In this document: piece by piece, positions 7,895 to 16,346 of the stretch
Layout of the letters: each line of letters opens with the position of its first letter
How positions within the stretch are numbered: position 1 is the stretch's first letter
NCBI RefSeq assembly: GCF_019052365.1
Contig: NZ_JAHQUY010000047.1
Span: forward strand, 1-25,682
Length of the DNA: 25,682 nucleotides
Source of the DNA: Leyella stercorea
GTDB lineage: Bacteria; Bacteroidota; Bacteroidia; Bacteroidales; Bacteroidaceae
Direction of reading: 5' to 3'
Made by a program: the position numbers and the translations under genes
Notes under the pieces: model-generated
The model's database searches: none
What the model was told of the DNA's origin: nothing
Seen by the model: the letters and a program-made list of their open reading frames with translations, nothing else

Positions 7895-8692
7895 ATGAAG
7901 AAATTATTGTTTCCGATAATTATAGCGACAGTAGTGGTTCTCCTCAGCGGTTGTGCTGCAGCGAGGAAGGTTCCTTATTTCAAGAATATCGACTCTATCA
8001 ACCTTGCCGCTTCGAGAGGTTTGTACGATGCTCGTATCATGCCTAAGGACTTGCTCTCCATCGCCGTCGTAACGTCCGACCAGGAGACGTCTCGTCCGTT
8101 CAACCTCTTCGCCAATATGCCTACCGCCAACGGTGGCAGCTCGGGCAGTATAAACAGCACCGTGCAGCAGTATCTCGTCAACAACGACGGCGAGATCAAT
8201 TTCCCCGTTATTGGCAAGCTGCATGTCGTAGGACTCACCAACTCTGAGTGCGAGAAGCTTATCTTTGATAAGGTGAAGCCATATTTCTCTGAGAACGAAA
8301 ACCCCGTAGTCACAGTGCGTCTTTCGAGCTACAGAGTGGTTATTGCCGGCGCTGTCAAGTCGCCGGGCGTGGTTCCCGTCACCAACGAGAAGATGAGCAT
8401 CATGGAGGCTATCGCTCAGGCAGGCGACCTCACCATCTTCGGCAAACGCGACAACGTGCTCCTCATCCGTGAGGGTGTCGACGGACAGAAAGAGGTTCAT
8501 CGTCTCAATCTGAACGATGCCAACCTCATCAACTCTCCTTACTATTACGTTCAGCAGAACGACTACATCTACGTAGAGCCTAACAAGGTTGAAGCCAACA
8601 ATGCTTATGTTGGTGCTACTACCTCTTTGTGGATGTCGTTCCTTGGCATTGGCTTGTCGTTGACAGGTCTACTTATCGGTATTTTGAAATAA
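7895..8692 (+). CDS. Wza-like polysaccharide export lipoprotein
   Basis: This 265-aa outer-membrane lipoprotein belongs to the polysaccharide biosynthesis/export (Wza/GumB-like) family. The signal peptide ends in the lipobox LSGC (Cys at about residue 20). The Poly_export domain follows (YDARIMPKDLLSIAVVT ... VNNDGEINFPVIGKLHVVGL), then an SLBB-type region (VVIAGAVKSPGVVPV ... MSIMEAIAQAGDLTIFGKRD). A C-terminal membrane helix (FLGIGLSLTGLLIGIL) fits a Wza-type pore. Family members form the outer-membrane channel for capsule or exopolysaccharide. Usually a Wzc-like chain-length/tyrosine kinase gene follows; here the next gene is purF-like, so this copy is an orphan with its own promoter and terminator. 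Confidence 0.9.
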   Translation: MKKLLFPIIIATVVVLLSGCAAARKVPYFKNIDSINLAASRGLYDARIMPKDLLSIAVVTSDQETSRPFNLFANMPTANGGSSGSINSTVQQYLVNNDGEINFPVIGKLHVVGLTNSECEKLIFDKVKPYFSENENPVVTVRLSSYRVVIAGAVKSPGVVPVTNEKMSIMEAIAQAGDLTIFGKRDNVLLIREGVDGQKEVHRLNLNDANLINSPYYYVQQNDYIYVEPNKVEANNAYVGATTSLWMSFLGIGLSLTGLLIGILK

Positions 8693-8703
8693 TGTATATA
8701 TAT

Positions 8704-8738
8704 AAGCGTCGGGCTATTTGTCTTGGCGCTTAATTTTT
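8704..8738 (+). terminator. Terminator after the Wza-like gene
   Basis: AAGCGTC (8704-8710) can pair with GGCGCTT (8725-8731) with one G-U pair, followed by AATTTTT. This is a plausible intrinsic terminator isolating the Wza-like gene from the purF-like gene. Confidence 0.5.
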
Positions 8739-8788
8739 ACCCTTACAACAGTAATCTTCAATAGAAACACAACAAAAATAGAAGCATC

Positions 8789-10666
8789 GTGGAACCGTTG
8801 AAACATGAATGTGGCGTGGCAATGATACGATTGCTCAAGCCGCTCGAATACTATCAGGAGAAGTACGGCACGTGGATGTTCGCACTCAACAAGCTCTATC
8901 TGATGATGGAGAAACAGCACAACCGCGGACAGGAAGGTGCCGGAATGGCATGCGTGAAGTTCGATGGAATGCCCGGAACGGAATACATGTTTCGCGAGCG
9001 CGCAGAAGGCAAGGATGCCATCACCGAGATATTCGGACGCGTACAGAAAGAGTACGCCCGACTCTCGCCCGAACTGCTCGCCGACGCCGAGTTCGCAAAG
9101 AACCATCTGCCCTTCGCCGGACAACTCTACATGGGACACCTGCGCTACTCCACGACCGGAAAGAAAGGACTCGCATACGTCCATCCTTTCCTGCGCCGCA
9201 ACAACTGGCAGGCTAAGAACCTCTGCATCTGCGGCAACTTCAATATGACTAATATCGACGAGATATTCCAGCAGATGCTCACGCAGGGCATGTTCCCGCG
9301 CATCTACAGCGACGGATATACTCTGCTCGAACTGATGGGCCACCGCCTTGACCGCGAAGCCGAACGCAACTTCGTTGACGCCAAGAAGCTCGGACTCGAA
9401 GGCATGGACATCACCAGATATATAGACAACCACATGGACATGGCGAACGTGCTGCGCACCACGATGCCCAACTTCGACGGCGGCTACGTGATGTGCGGAC
9501 TCACCGGCTCGGGCGAGATGTTCTCTATGCGCGACCCGTGGGGCATACGCCCGGCGTTCTACTATAAGAACGAAGAGTTCGTAGCCGTGGCGTCCGAGCG
9601 CCCCGTGCTGCAGACTACGTTCGACCTCGAATGTGAAGACATAAAGGAGCTGCAGCCCGGCAACGCGCTGCTCGTGAGCCGTAGCGGAGAGGTGCGCATG
9701 GAGCGCATACTCGAACAGCGCGGCGACTCGGCTTGCTCGTTCGAACGCATATACTTCAGCCGTGGTTCAGACCGCGACATCTACCGCGAGCGCAAAAAGC
9801 TCGGCGAACAGCTCGTGCCGCAGGTGCTCGAAGCCGTTGGCGGCGACATCAGCCACACCGTGTTCTCGTTCATACCGAACACAGCCGAAGTGGCTTACTA
9901 CGGACTGCTCTCGGGCTTCAAGAAGTGTCTCAACCGCCAGAAGGTGCAGCAGATACAGCAGCTCGACCACGAGCCGACAGACGAAGAGCTGCACGCCATT
10001 CTCGACACGTACGTGCGCTCCGAAAAGGTGGCGATAAAGGACATAAAGCTGCGCACATTCATCACCGAAGGCAACTCGCGCAACGACCTCGCGTCGCACG
10101 TCTACGACATAACATACGGATGTATTGAGCCGGGCGTGGACAACCTCGTGGTTATCGACGACTCAATCGTGCGCGGTACGACGCTCAAGGAGAGCATCCT
10201 GCGCATCCTCGACCGCCTCCACCCGAAGAAGATTGTCGTCGTGTCGTCGGCTCCGCAGATACGCTACCCCGACTACTACGGCATCGACATGCCGCGTCTG
10301 GAGGAGTTCTGCGTCTTCCGCGCCACTATCGAGCTTATCCGCGAGCGCGGCATGAACGACCTGCTGCAGCGTGTCTACGAGGCGTGCAAGCTCGAACTGC
10401 TCAAGCCCAAGGACATGATGCGCAACTGCGTACGCGACATATACAAACCATTCTCTACCGAGGAGATAAACCAGAAAGTGGCTGAGATGCTCCGACCGGA
10501 AGGTCTGAAGACACCGGTCGAACTCGTGTTCCAGTCGATAGACGGACTCCACGAGGCTATACCCAACCACCACGGCGACTGGTACTTCACAGGCAAGTAC
10601 CCCACGTCCGGCGGAACAAAGCTCTGCAACCAGGCGTTCGTCAACTACATCGACCGACAGAAGTAG
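8789..10666 (+). CDS. PurF-family amidophosphoribosyltransferase (long form)
   Basis: This 625-aa protein has a class II glutamine amidotransferase domain (catalytic Cys8 in HECGVA; HNRGQEGAG; GNFNMTN) and a C-terminal phosphoribosyltransferase domain with the PRPP-binding loop VVIDDSIVRGTT at about 454-465. PurF converts PRPP and glutamine to phosphoribosylamine, the first step of purine synthesis. It is about 130 residues longer than usual PurF, with an insert around 370-445 and a longer C-terminus. The start is GTG; the next ATG would lose the Cys8 region. Cys8 is preceded by seven residues, so either they are removed or this is an unusual Ntn enzyme. It precedes carA/carB. It could be the main PurF or a paralogue with a changed role. 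Confidence 0.85.
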   Translation: MEPLKHECGVAMIRLLKPLEYYQEKYGTWMFALNKLYLMMEKQHNRGQEGAGMACVKFDGMPGTEYMFRERAEGKDAITEIFGRVQKEYARLSPELLADAEFAKNHLPFAGQLYMGHLRYSTTGKKGLAYVHPFLRRNNWQAKNLCICGNFNMTNIDEIFQQMLTQGMFPRIYSDGYTLLELMGHRLDREAERNFVDAKKLGLEGMDITRYIDNHMDMANVLRTTMPNFDGGYVMCGLTGSGEMFSMRDPWGIRPAFYYKNEEFVAVASERPVLQTTFDLECEDIKELQPGNALLVSRSGEVRMERILEQRGDSACSFERIYFSRGSDRDIYRERKKLGEQLVPQVLEAVGGDISHTVFSFIPNTAEVAYYGLLSGFKKCLNRQKVQQIQQLDHEPTDEELHAILDTYVRSEKVAIKDIKLRTFITEGNSRNDLASHVYDITYGCIEPGVDNLVVIDDSIVRGTTLKESILRILDRLHPKKIVVVSSAPQIRYPDYYGIDMPRLEEFCVFRATIELIRERGMNDLLQRVYEACKLELLKPKDMMRNCVRDIYKPFSTEEINQKVAEMLRPEGLKTPVELVFQSIDGLHEAIPNHHGDWYFTGKYPTSGGTKLCNQAFVNYIDRQK

Positions 10667-10786
10667 GACGCCGTGCCCGGCTACATACGCAGCAGCTTGG
10701 CATCTGTAGCATTGTGGAAACTAAGTAGAAAAGACGTTTTGTGGTTATACGGCAGCCTGCGAACGCTGCAACAACCATGAACAAAC

Positions 10787-10843
10787 ACGCCCTGAAAGGG
10801 CAAAAGGATAATTAGAAAATTGACTTTTGCGCTTTCAGGGCGT
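10787..10843. other. Long hairpin between the purF-like gene and carA
   Basis: A 20-bp inverted repeat with a single mismatch (arms 10787-10806 and 10824-10843, 17-base loop) lies about 50 bases before carA. No U-tract follows on the plus strand, so it is not a standard intrinsic terminator. It could be a leader structure controlling carAB or protecting an mRNA end. Confidence 0.7.
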
Positions 10844-10895
10844 ATGTGCGCGATAAAACAAACAACGAAATATAAAAATTCGAGAAGATATAAGT

Positions 10896-11972
10896 ATGAG
10901 AAATGTAACTTTAGTATTGGAAGACGGAACCAAGTTCCACGGAAAGTCGTTCGGTTATGAAGCACCGGTGGCTGGCGAGGTAGTTTTCAACACTGCTATG
11001 ATGGGCTACCCAGAGTCGCTCACCGACCCTTCGTACGCTGGACAGCTTATGACACTGACCTATCCGTTGGTTGGCAACTATGGTGTACCGCCGTTCACAG
11101 TAGAAGAGAACGGTCTGCCTACATTCATGGAGAGTGACAAAATCTACGCTTCGGCTATCATCGTGGCTGACTACAGCGAGCAGTACTGCCACTGGAATGC
11201 CGTAGAGAGTCTTGCAGAGTGGCTCAAACGTGAGCACGTGCCCGGCATCACCGGCATCGACACACGCGAGCTTACTAAGGTGCTGCGCGAGCACGGCGTA
11301 ATGATGGGTAAGATTCTCTTCGACGACGAGCCGGAGAACATACCTACAGCCGAGTATGCTGGAGTTAATTTCGTCGACAAGGTGAGCTGCAAGGAGATCA
11401 TCCGCTACAACGAGGGCGCAGAGAAGAAGGTGGTGCTCGTCGACTGCGGCGTGAAGGCTAACATCATCCGCTGTCTCATCAACCGCGGCTGCGAGGTTAT
11501 CCGCGTGCCTTGGAACTACGACTATACCGACATGGAGTTCGACGGTCTGTTCCTCGCTAACGGTCCTGGCGACCCAGATATGTGCGAGGATGCCGTGAAG
11601 ATCATCCAGAAGCAGATGAGCCTCTCAGACAAGCCAATCTGTGGCATCTGCATGGGCAACCAGCTCCTCGCTAAGGCAGCAGGCGCTCATATCTACAAAC
11701 TCAAGTACGGTCACCGCTCACACAACCAGCCGGTGCGCATGGTTGGCACAGAGAAGTGCTTCGTAACATCGCAGAACCACGGCTACGCCGTAGACGCAAA
11801 GACGCTCGGCGCCGATTGGGAGGAGCTCTTCGTAAACATGAACGACGGATCGAACGAGGGCATTCGCCACAAGTCGAAGCCTTGGTTCTCAAGCCAGTTC
11901 CACCCGGAGGCTTGCTCTGGTCCGGTAGACACAGAGTTTATGTTCGACAAGTTCGTAGAGGCTATGAACTAA
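10896..11972 (+). CDS. carA: Carbamoyl-phosphate synthase small subunit
   Basis: This 358-aa subunit releases ammonia from glutamine and feeds it to CarB for carbamoyl phosphate, used in pyrimidine and arginine synthesis. The N-terminal CPSase small-chain domain contains FHGKSFGYEAPVAGEVVFNT and MMGYPESLTDPSYAGQ. The C-terminal class I glutamine amidotransferase has the nucleophile C252 in CGICMGNQLL and the H336-P-E338 pair in SSQFHPEACSGP. FLANGPGDP marks the domain start. Length is shorter than E. coli CarA (about 382) but usual for Bacteroidetes. It is followed by carB after 108 bases. Confidence 0.97.
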   Translation: MRNVTLVLEDGTKFHGKSFGYEAPVAGEVVFNTAMMGYPESLTDPSYAGQLMTLTYPLVGNYGVPPFTVEENGLPTFMESDKIYASAIIVADYSEQYCHWNAVESLAEWLKREHVPGITGIDTRELTKVLREHGVMMGKILFDDEPENIPTAEYAGVNFVDKVSCKEIIRYNEGAEKKVVLVDCGVKANIIRCLINRGCEVIRVPWNYDYTDMEFDGLFLANGPGDPDMCEDAVKIIQKQMSLSDKPICGICMGNQLLAKAAGAHIYKLKYGHRSHNQPVRMVGTEKCFVTSQNHGYAVDAKTLGADWEELFVNMNDGSNEGIRHKSKPWFSSQFHPEACSGPVDTEFMFDKFVEAMN

Positions 11973-12023
11973 CTGAAGAGTTGTAGAACGAAAAGTGAAA
12001 TAATCAGAATGTTTAAGTTTCGT

Positions 12024-12049
12024 GTTTTAGGGCTGTAGCCCGATAAAAC
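12024..12049 (+). other. Hairpin between carA and carB
   Basis: GTTTTA-GGGCT and AGCCC-g-ATAAAAC can pair around a two-base loop with a small bulge. There is no T-run after it, so it is more likely a processing or stability element than a terminator. The rest of the gap is AT-rich with repeated ATTA/AACAT words. Confidence 0.5.
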
Positions 12050-12080
12050 ATCAAACATTAATCATTAAACATCAGAATAA

Positions 12081-15000
12081 ATGAAAGACGAAAATATAAA
12101 GAAAGTGTTATTGCTCGGTTCGGGTGCCTTGAAGATTGGCGAAGCGGGCGAGTTCGACTACTCTGGTTCGCAGGCGCTTAAGGCTCTGCGCGAAGAGGGT
12201 ATAGAGACAGTGCTCATCAACCCGAACATCGCAACAGTGCAGACATCTGAAGGCGTTGCCGACCAGATATATTTCCTTCCCGTTCAGCCTTACTTCGTAG
12301 AGGAAGTGATAAAGAAGGAGCGTCCTGACGGCATCCTCCTCTCGTTCGGCGGACAGACAGCGCTCAACTGCGGCGTTGAACTCTACCGCAACGGCATCCT
12401 CGACAAGTACAACGTGAAGGTGCTCGGTACACCGGTGCAGGCTATCATCGACACCGAGGACCGCGAGCTCTTCGTTGAGAAGCTCGACGAGATAGGCGTT
12501 AAGACTATCAAGAGCGAGGCTTGCGAGAACATGGAGCAGGCACGCAAGGCGGCTGCCGAACTCGGCTACCCGGTCATCATCCGTGCTGCTTACGCTCTCG
12601 GCGGACTCGGCTCTGGCTTTGCTGACAACGAGGAAGAACTCGTGAAAATCGCTGAGAAGGCATTCTCGTTCTCTCCGCAGGTGCTCGTCGAGAAGAGTCT
12701 CAAGGGCTGGAAGGAGATAGAGTACGAGGTAGTGCGCGACCGCTACGACAACTGTATCACAGTCTGCAACATGGAGAACTTCGACCCGCTCGGCATCCAC
12801 ACCGGCGAGTCTATCGTTATCGCTCCGTCGCAGACACTCACCAACTCTGAATATCACAAGCTGCGCGCTCTCGCTATCAAGATTATCCGCCACATCGGCA
12901 TCGTCGGCGAGTGTAACGTGCAGTACGCCTTCGACCCGCAGTCGGAAGACTACCGCGTAATCGAGGTGAACGCTCGTCTGAGCCGTTCTTCTGCTCTCGC
13001 TTCTAAGGCTACGGGCTATCCGCTCGCCTTTGTTGCGGCTAAGCTCGGCATGGGCTACGGCTTGTTCGAGTTGAAGAACTCTGTGACAAAGACCACATCT
13101 GCATTCTTCGAGCCGGCACTCGACTACGTTGTCTGCAAGATTCCGCGTTGGGACCTCTCTAAGTTCCGCGGCGTAGACAAGGAGCTTGGCTCTTCAATGA
13201 AGTCGGTAGGCGAGGTGATGGCTATCGGCCGCAACTTCGAGGAGGCTATACAGAAGGGTCTGCGCATGATCGGTCAGGGCATGCACGGATTCGTTGAGAA
13301 CAAGGAGCTTGAGATTGAGGATATCGACGCTGCTCTGCGTGAGCCGACCGACAAGCGCGTGTTCGTCATCTCTAAGGCTATGCACAAGGGTTATACCGTC
13401 GACCAGATTCACGAACTTACAAAGATCGACAAGTGGTTCCTCGAGAAACTCCAGCACATCATCGACATCGATGAGGCTATGAAGAAGTGCAACATCAACA
13501 CTCTCGACAAGGAACTCCTGCGTACGGCTAAGGTATACGGCTTCACCGACTTCCAGATTGCACGCGCCGTAGGTCTTGAGGACGAGCTCAAGTCGATGCG
13601 CAAGGCGTCGCTCGTCGTGCGCAACCGTCGTAAGAACTACGGCATCCTGCCGGTTGTTAAGCAGATTGACACCCTGGCTGCCGAGTATCCTGCACAGACC
13701 AACTATCTGTACGTAACATACGCTGGCGTCAAGAGCGACATCACCTTCGAGAACGACAAGCGTTCTATCATCGTGCTCGGTTCGGGTGCTTACCGCATCG
13801 GTTCTTCTGTAGAGTTCGACTGGTGTGGCGTTCAGGCTCTCAACACTATCCGCAAGGAGGGCTACCGCTCGGTTATGATCAACTATAACCCCGAGACCGT
13901 GTCTACCGACTACGATATGTGCGACCGTCTCTACTTCGACGAGCTCACCTTCGAGCGTGTTATGGATATCATCGACCTCGAGCAGCCTAACGGCGTGATC
14001 GTATCTACCGGCGGTCAGATTCCTAACAACCTCGCTGTGCTCCTCGACGAGCAGCACGTGCCTATCCTCGGTACAAAGGCTCAGGACATCGACAACGCTG
14101 AGGACCGTGCGAAGTTCTCGCAGATGCTCACCAACAACGGCATCAACCAGCCTGAGTGGAGCGCCCTCACAAGCATGGATGACATCGACCGCTTCATCGA
14201 GCGTGTGGGCTTCCCGGTACTCGTTCGTCCGTCGTACGTGCTCTCTGGCGCTGCCATGAACGTATGCTCTAACGAGGACGAGCTGAAGCGATTCCTGCAG
14301 CTTGCGGCTAACGTGAGCGAGGACCACCCGGTTGTTGTGAGCAAGTTCATCGAGCATGCTAAGGAGATCGAGATGGATGCTGTGGCAAAGAACGGCGAGG
14401 TTATCGCTTACGCTATCTCTGAGCACATCGAGTTCGCCGGCGTTCACTCTGGCGACGCTACCATCCAGTTCCCGCCGCAGAAGCTCTATGTAGAGACCGT
14501 GCGCCGCTGTAAGCGTGTAGGTCGTCAGATTGCTAAGGAACTGCACATCAACGGTCCGTTCAACATCCAGTTCATGGCTCGCGACAACGATATTCTCGTT
14601 ATCGAGTGCAACCTCCGCGCTTCGCGTTCGTTCCCGTTCGTGAGCAAGGTGCTCAAGATCAACCTCATCGAGCTTGCCACACGCGTTATGCTTGGCTTGC
14701 CGGTTGAGAAGCCGAGCAAGAACCTCTTCGACCTCGACTATGTTGGTATCAAGGCTTCGCAGTTCTCGTTCAACCGTCTGCAGAAGGCAGACCCGGTGCT
14801 CGGCGTAGACATGAGCTCTACCGGTGAGGTAGGCTGCTTGGGCGACGACACCAACACCGCTCTTCTCAAGAGTATGCTCTCTGTAGGCCATCGCATCCCG
14901 AAGAAGAACATCCTTCTCTCTACCGGTGGCGCTAAGCAGAAGGTGGCTATGCTCGACGCTGCTAAGATGCTCATCGACCACGGCTACAAGCTCTATGCTA

Positions 15001-15305
15001 CGGGCGGCACAAGCAAGTTCCTCAACGAGAACGGCATCGAGAACACACACGTGCTCTGGCCGTCTGAGGAGGGCGACGAGCCTAAGGCTCTCGACTTGCT
15101 GCACAACCACACTATCGACATGGTTGTGAACATTCCGAAGAACCTCACAAGCTCTGAGCTTACCAACGGCTACAAGATTCGCCGTGCTGCCATCGACCTC
15201 AACGTGCCTCTTATCACGAACGCACGCCTCGCAAGCGCATTCATCTATGCGTTCTGCACAACTAAGCTTGAGGACATCGGCATCAAGTCTTGGAGCGAGT
15301 ATTAA
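12081..15305 (+). CDS. carB: Carbamoyl-phosphate synthase large subunit
   Basis: This 1074-aa enzyme is full length. It makes carbamoyl phosphate from bicarbonate, ammonia and two ATP. The internal duplication is plain: GAGEFDYSGSQALKALRE near the start and SSVEFDWCGVQALNTIRK near residue 575. The first ATP-grasp half ends with EVNARLSRSSALASKATGYPL and the second with ECNLRASRSFPFVSKVL. A helical oligomerisation region lies between them (about 400-550). The C-terminal methylglyoxal-synthase-like allosteric domain (about 935-1074: LLSTGGAKQKVAMLDAAKML, YATGGTSKFL) normally binds nucleotides such as UMP or IMP. It pairs with carA. Codon choice strongly favours C- and G-ending codons, typical of high expression. 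Confidence 0.98.
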   Translation: MKDENIKKVLLLGSGALKIGEAGEFDYSGSQALKALREEGIETVLINPNIATVQTSEGVADQIYFLPVQPYFVEEVIKKERPDGILLSFGGQTALNCGVELYRNGILDKYNVKVLGTPVQAIIDTEDRELFVEKLDEIGVKTIKSEACENMEQARKAAAELGYPVIIRAAYALGGLGSGFADNEEELVKIAEKAFSFSPQVLVEKSLKGWKEIEYEVVRDRYDNCITVCNMENFDPLGIHTGESIVIAPSQTLTNSEYHKLRALAIKIIRHIGIVGECNVQYAFDPQSEDYRVIEVNARLSRSSALASKATGYPLAFVAAKLGMGYGLFELKNSVTKTTSAFFEPALDYVVCKIPRWDLSKFRGVDKELGSSMKSVGEVMAIGRNFEEAIQKGLRMIGQGMHGFVENKELEIEDIDAALREPTDKRVFVISKAMHKGYTVDQIHELTKIDKWFLEKLQHIIDIDEAMKKCNINTLDKELLRTAKVYGFTDFQIARAVGLEDELKSMRKASLVVRNRRKNYGILPVVKQIDTLAAEYPAQTNYLYVTYAGVKSDITFENDKRSIIVLGSGAYRIGSSVEFDWCGVQALNTIRKEGYRSVMINYNPETVSTDYDMCDRLYFDELTFERVMDIIDLEQPNGVIVSTGGQIPNNLAVLLDEQHVPILGTKAQDIDNAEDRAKFSQMLTNNGINQPEWSALTSMDDIDRFIERVGFPVLVRPSYVLSGAAMNVCSNEDELKRFLQLAANVSEDHPVVVSKFIEHAKEIEMDAVAKNGEVIAYAISEHIEFAGVHSGDATIQFPPQKLYVETVRRCKRVGRQIAKELHINGPFNIQFMARDNDILVIECNLRASRSFPFVSKVLKINLIELATRVMLGLPVEKPSKNLFDLDYVGIKASQFSFNRLQKADPVLGVDMSSTGEVGCLGDDTNTALLKSMLSVGHRIPKKNILLSTGGAKQKVAMLDAAKMLIDHGYKLYATGGTSKFLNENGIENTHVLWPSEEGDEPKALDLLHNHTIDMVVNIPKNLTSSELTNGYKIRRAAIDLNVPLITNARLASAFIYAFCTTKLEDIGIKSWSEY

Positions 15306-15312
15306 TATAGGA

Positions 15313-15336
15313 GGCTGCGGCATTCTTGCCGTAGCC
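15313..15336 (+). other. Hairpin just after carB
   Basis: GGCTGCGGCA and TGCCGTAGCC pair around a TTCT loop with one G-U pair, eight bases past the carB stop. No T-tract follows, so it may be a 3'-end stability element or a weak terminator. Confidence 0.45.
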
Positions 15337-15358
15337 ACTTAGCCTATTAGAAGACTAC

Positions 15359-15475
15359 CTTTAGGGGGTGCAGCGGTCTCCGCTGCACCAACCCAGCAAT
15401 CCTGTGTTAGGAACTGCCCTCTTTAGGGGGTGCAGCGGTCTCCGCTGCACCAACCAAGCAATCCTGTCTTAGGAA
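15359..15475. repeat. 62-bp tandem duplication, each unit with a perfect hairpin
   Basis: Two near-identical units start at 15359 and 15421. Each holds a perfect 10-bp hairpin (GGTGCAGCGG, TCT, CCGCTGCACC at 15367-15389 and 15429-15451) followed by CAACC(C/A)AGCAATCCTGT(G/C)TTAGGAA. The unit structure resembles REP-type intergenic palindromes. Confidence 0.9.
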
Positions 15476-15499
15476 TTTATTGCTGGGTGGAGAGTATAT

Positions 15500-15562
15500 A
15501 AAAACGGATTTATCTGTTTGCGCAGCTTTGCAGCTAACCACAAACAGATAAATCCGTTTTTT
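15500..15562. terminator. Bidirectional terminator between carB and the acetyltransferase
   Basis: A perfect 21-bp inverted repeat (arms 15500-15520 and 15541-15561, 20-base loop) starts with A5 and ends with T6. It works in either direction: T-run after the stem on the plus strand and T-run after the stem on the minus strand. It lies between the convergent carB and acetyltransferase genes. Confidence 0.88.
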
Positions 15563-15582
15563 GTTTCTATACAAATGCAGGA

Positions 15583-16134
15583 TTACTTCAGTTTCTTTAT
15601 AACCCTTGCCGGATTGCCCACCGCAACCGAATCTTCGGGTATATCCTTCACCACAACGCTGCCTGCGCCGATGATGCTTCGGTCGCCGATGGTTACGCCG
15701 GGGCATACAATGACGCCGGCACCCAGCCAGCAGTCCTCGCCGATTGTTATCGGATAGCCCGTCTCTACAGTCTTTCTGCGCTGCAGATAGTCGATAGGGT
15801 GGTTGGGCGTTACAAGCTGGCAGTTAGGACCAATCAGCGTGTGAGCGCCGATGGTTATCAAGCCCGAGTCGAGCATCGTGCAGTTATAGTTTATGAAGAC
15901 ATTCTCGCCGAGCTTTATGCCGTTGCCATGGTCGCAGTGGAACGGTGGGTTAACGGTTGTAGATGCCGGGATGCCAGGTATAAGTTCTTCGATAACCTCG
16001 CGATAGTCGGCATCCAGCGACGTCATCGTCTGCAAGCGTCTGCAGAGCCGGTTAGCATGTTTTATGCTTTCCATCGTTTCTGCATCACTGAAGTCGTACA
16101 ACTCGCTGTTGCGCATTTTCTCAAATTCAGTCAT
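15583..16134 (-). CDS. Sugar O-acetyltransferase (maltose/galactoside acetyltransferase type)
   Basis: This 183-aa left-handed beta-helix (hexapeptide repeat) acetyltransferase moves acetyl from acetyl-CoA to a sugar hydroxyl. The N-terminal Mac domain reads MTEFEKMRNSELYDFSDAET. Hexapeptide repeats cover about 70-175, with NPPFHCDHGNGIKLGENVFIN and the catalytic His112 in TPNHPID, then GAGVIVCPGVTIGDRSIIGAGS and NPARVIKKL at the end. The frame opens 57 bases further upstream, but I use the ATG at 16134: family members begin with this Mac sequence and a promoter -7 element lies inside the longer version. The exact sugar substrate is unknown. Confidence 0.92.
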   Translation of the reverse strand: MTEFEKMRNSELYDFSDAETMESIKHANRLCRRLQTMTSLDADYREVIEELIPGIPASTTVNPPFHCDHGNGIKLGENVFINYNCTMLDSGLITIGAHTLIGPNCQLVTPNHPIDYLQRRKTVETGYPITIGEDCWLGAGVIVCPGVTIGDRSIIGAGSVVVKDIPEDSVAVGNPARVIKKLK

Positions 16135-16164
16135 AAGCGTTTTCTTAATTCGTTGTTTCGAGTG

Positions 16165-16196
16165 CAAATTTATATCAAGCAGTCGAAACATGCCAA
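16165..16196 (-). promoter_or_regulatory. Promoter of the acetyltransferase gene
   Basis: On the minus strand TTG (16194-16196) and TAAATTTG (16165-16172) are 21 bases apart, close to the Bacteroidetes consensus. The ATG at 16134 is about 30 bases downstream, which supports that start. Confidence 0.5.
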
Positions 16197-16269
16197 TAAT
16201 GTAACCATTGATTTAGGCATAATTAACACAGACGCACAGGTATAATCCCCGTAATTCATACTCCTTTTC

Positions 16270-16300
16270 TTGCTGCATATCCATAAAATTTATAAATTTG
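16270..16300 (+). promoter_or_regulatory. Promoter of the secreted-protein/nth/comEC set
   Basis: TTG at 16270-16272, a 20-base gap and TAAATTTG at 16293-16300 match the Bacteroidetes promoter. The ATG at 16347 lies 46 bases downstream. Confidence 0.65.
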
Positions 16301-16346
16301 TGCGTTATAAACTTAATGATTAATTATTCACTAATATCCTATTTCT

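Noticed and set aside
13194..15338. 714-codon open frame antisense to carB
   Set aside because: It mirrors the strongly biased codon use of carB, has a low-complexity Leu/Val/Arg/His-rich translation and no recognisable domain. carB itself is certain.
16135..16191. Longer N-terminus for the sugar acetyltransferase
   Set aside because: It would include the likely promoter -7 element, and family proteins start at the MTEFEKM methionine.
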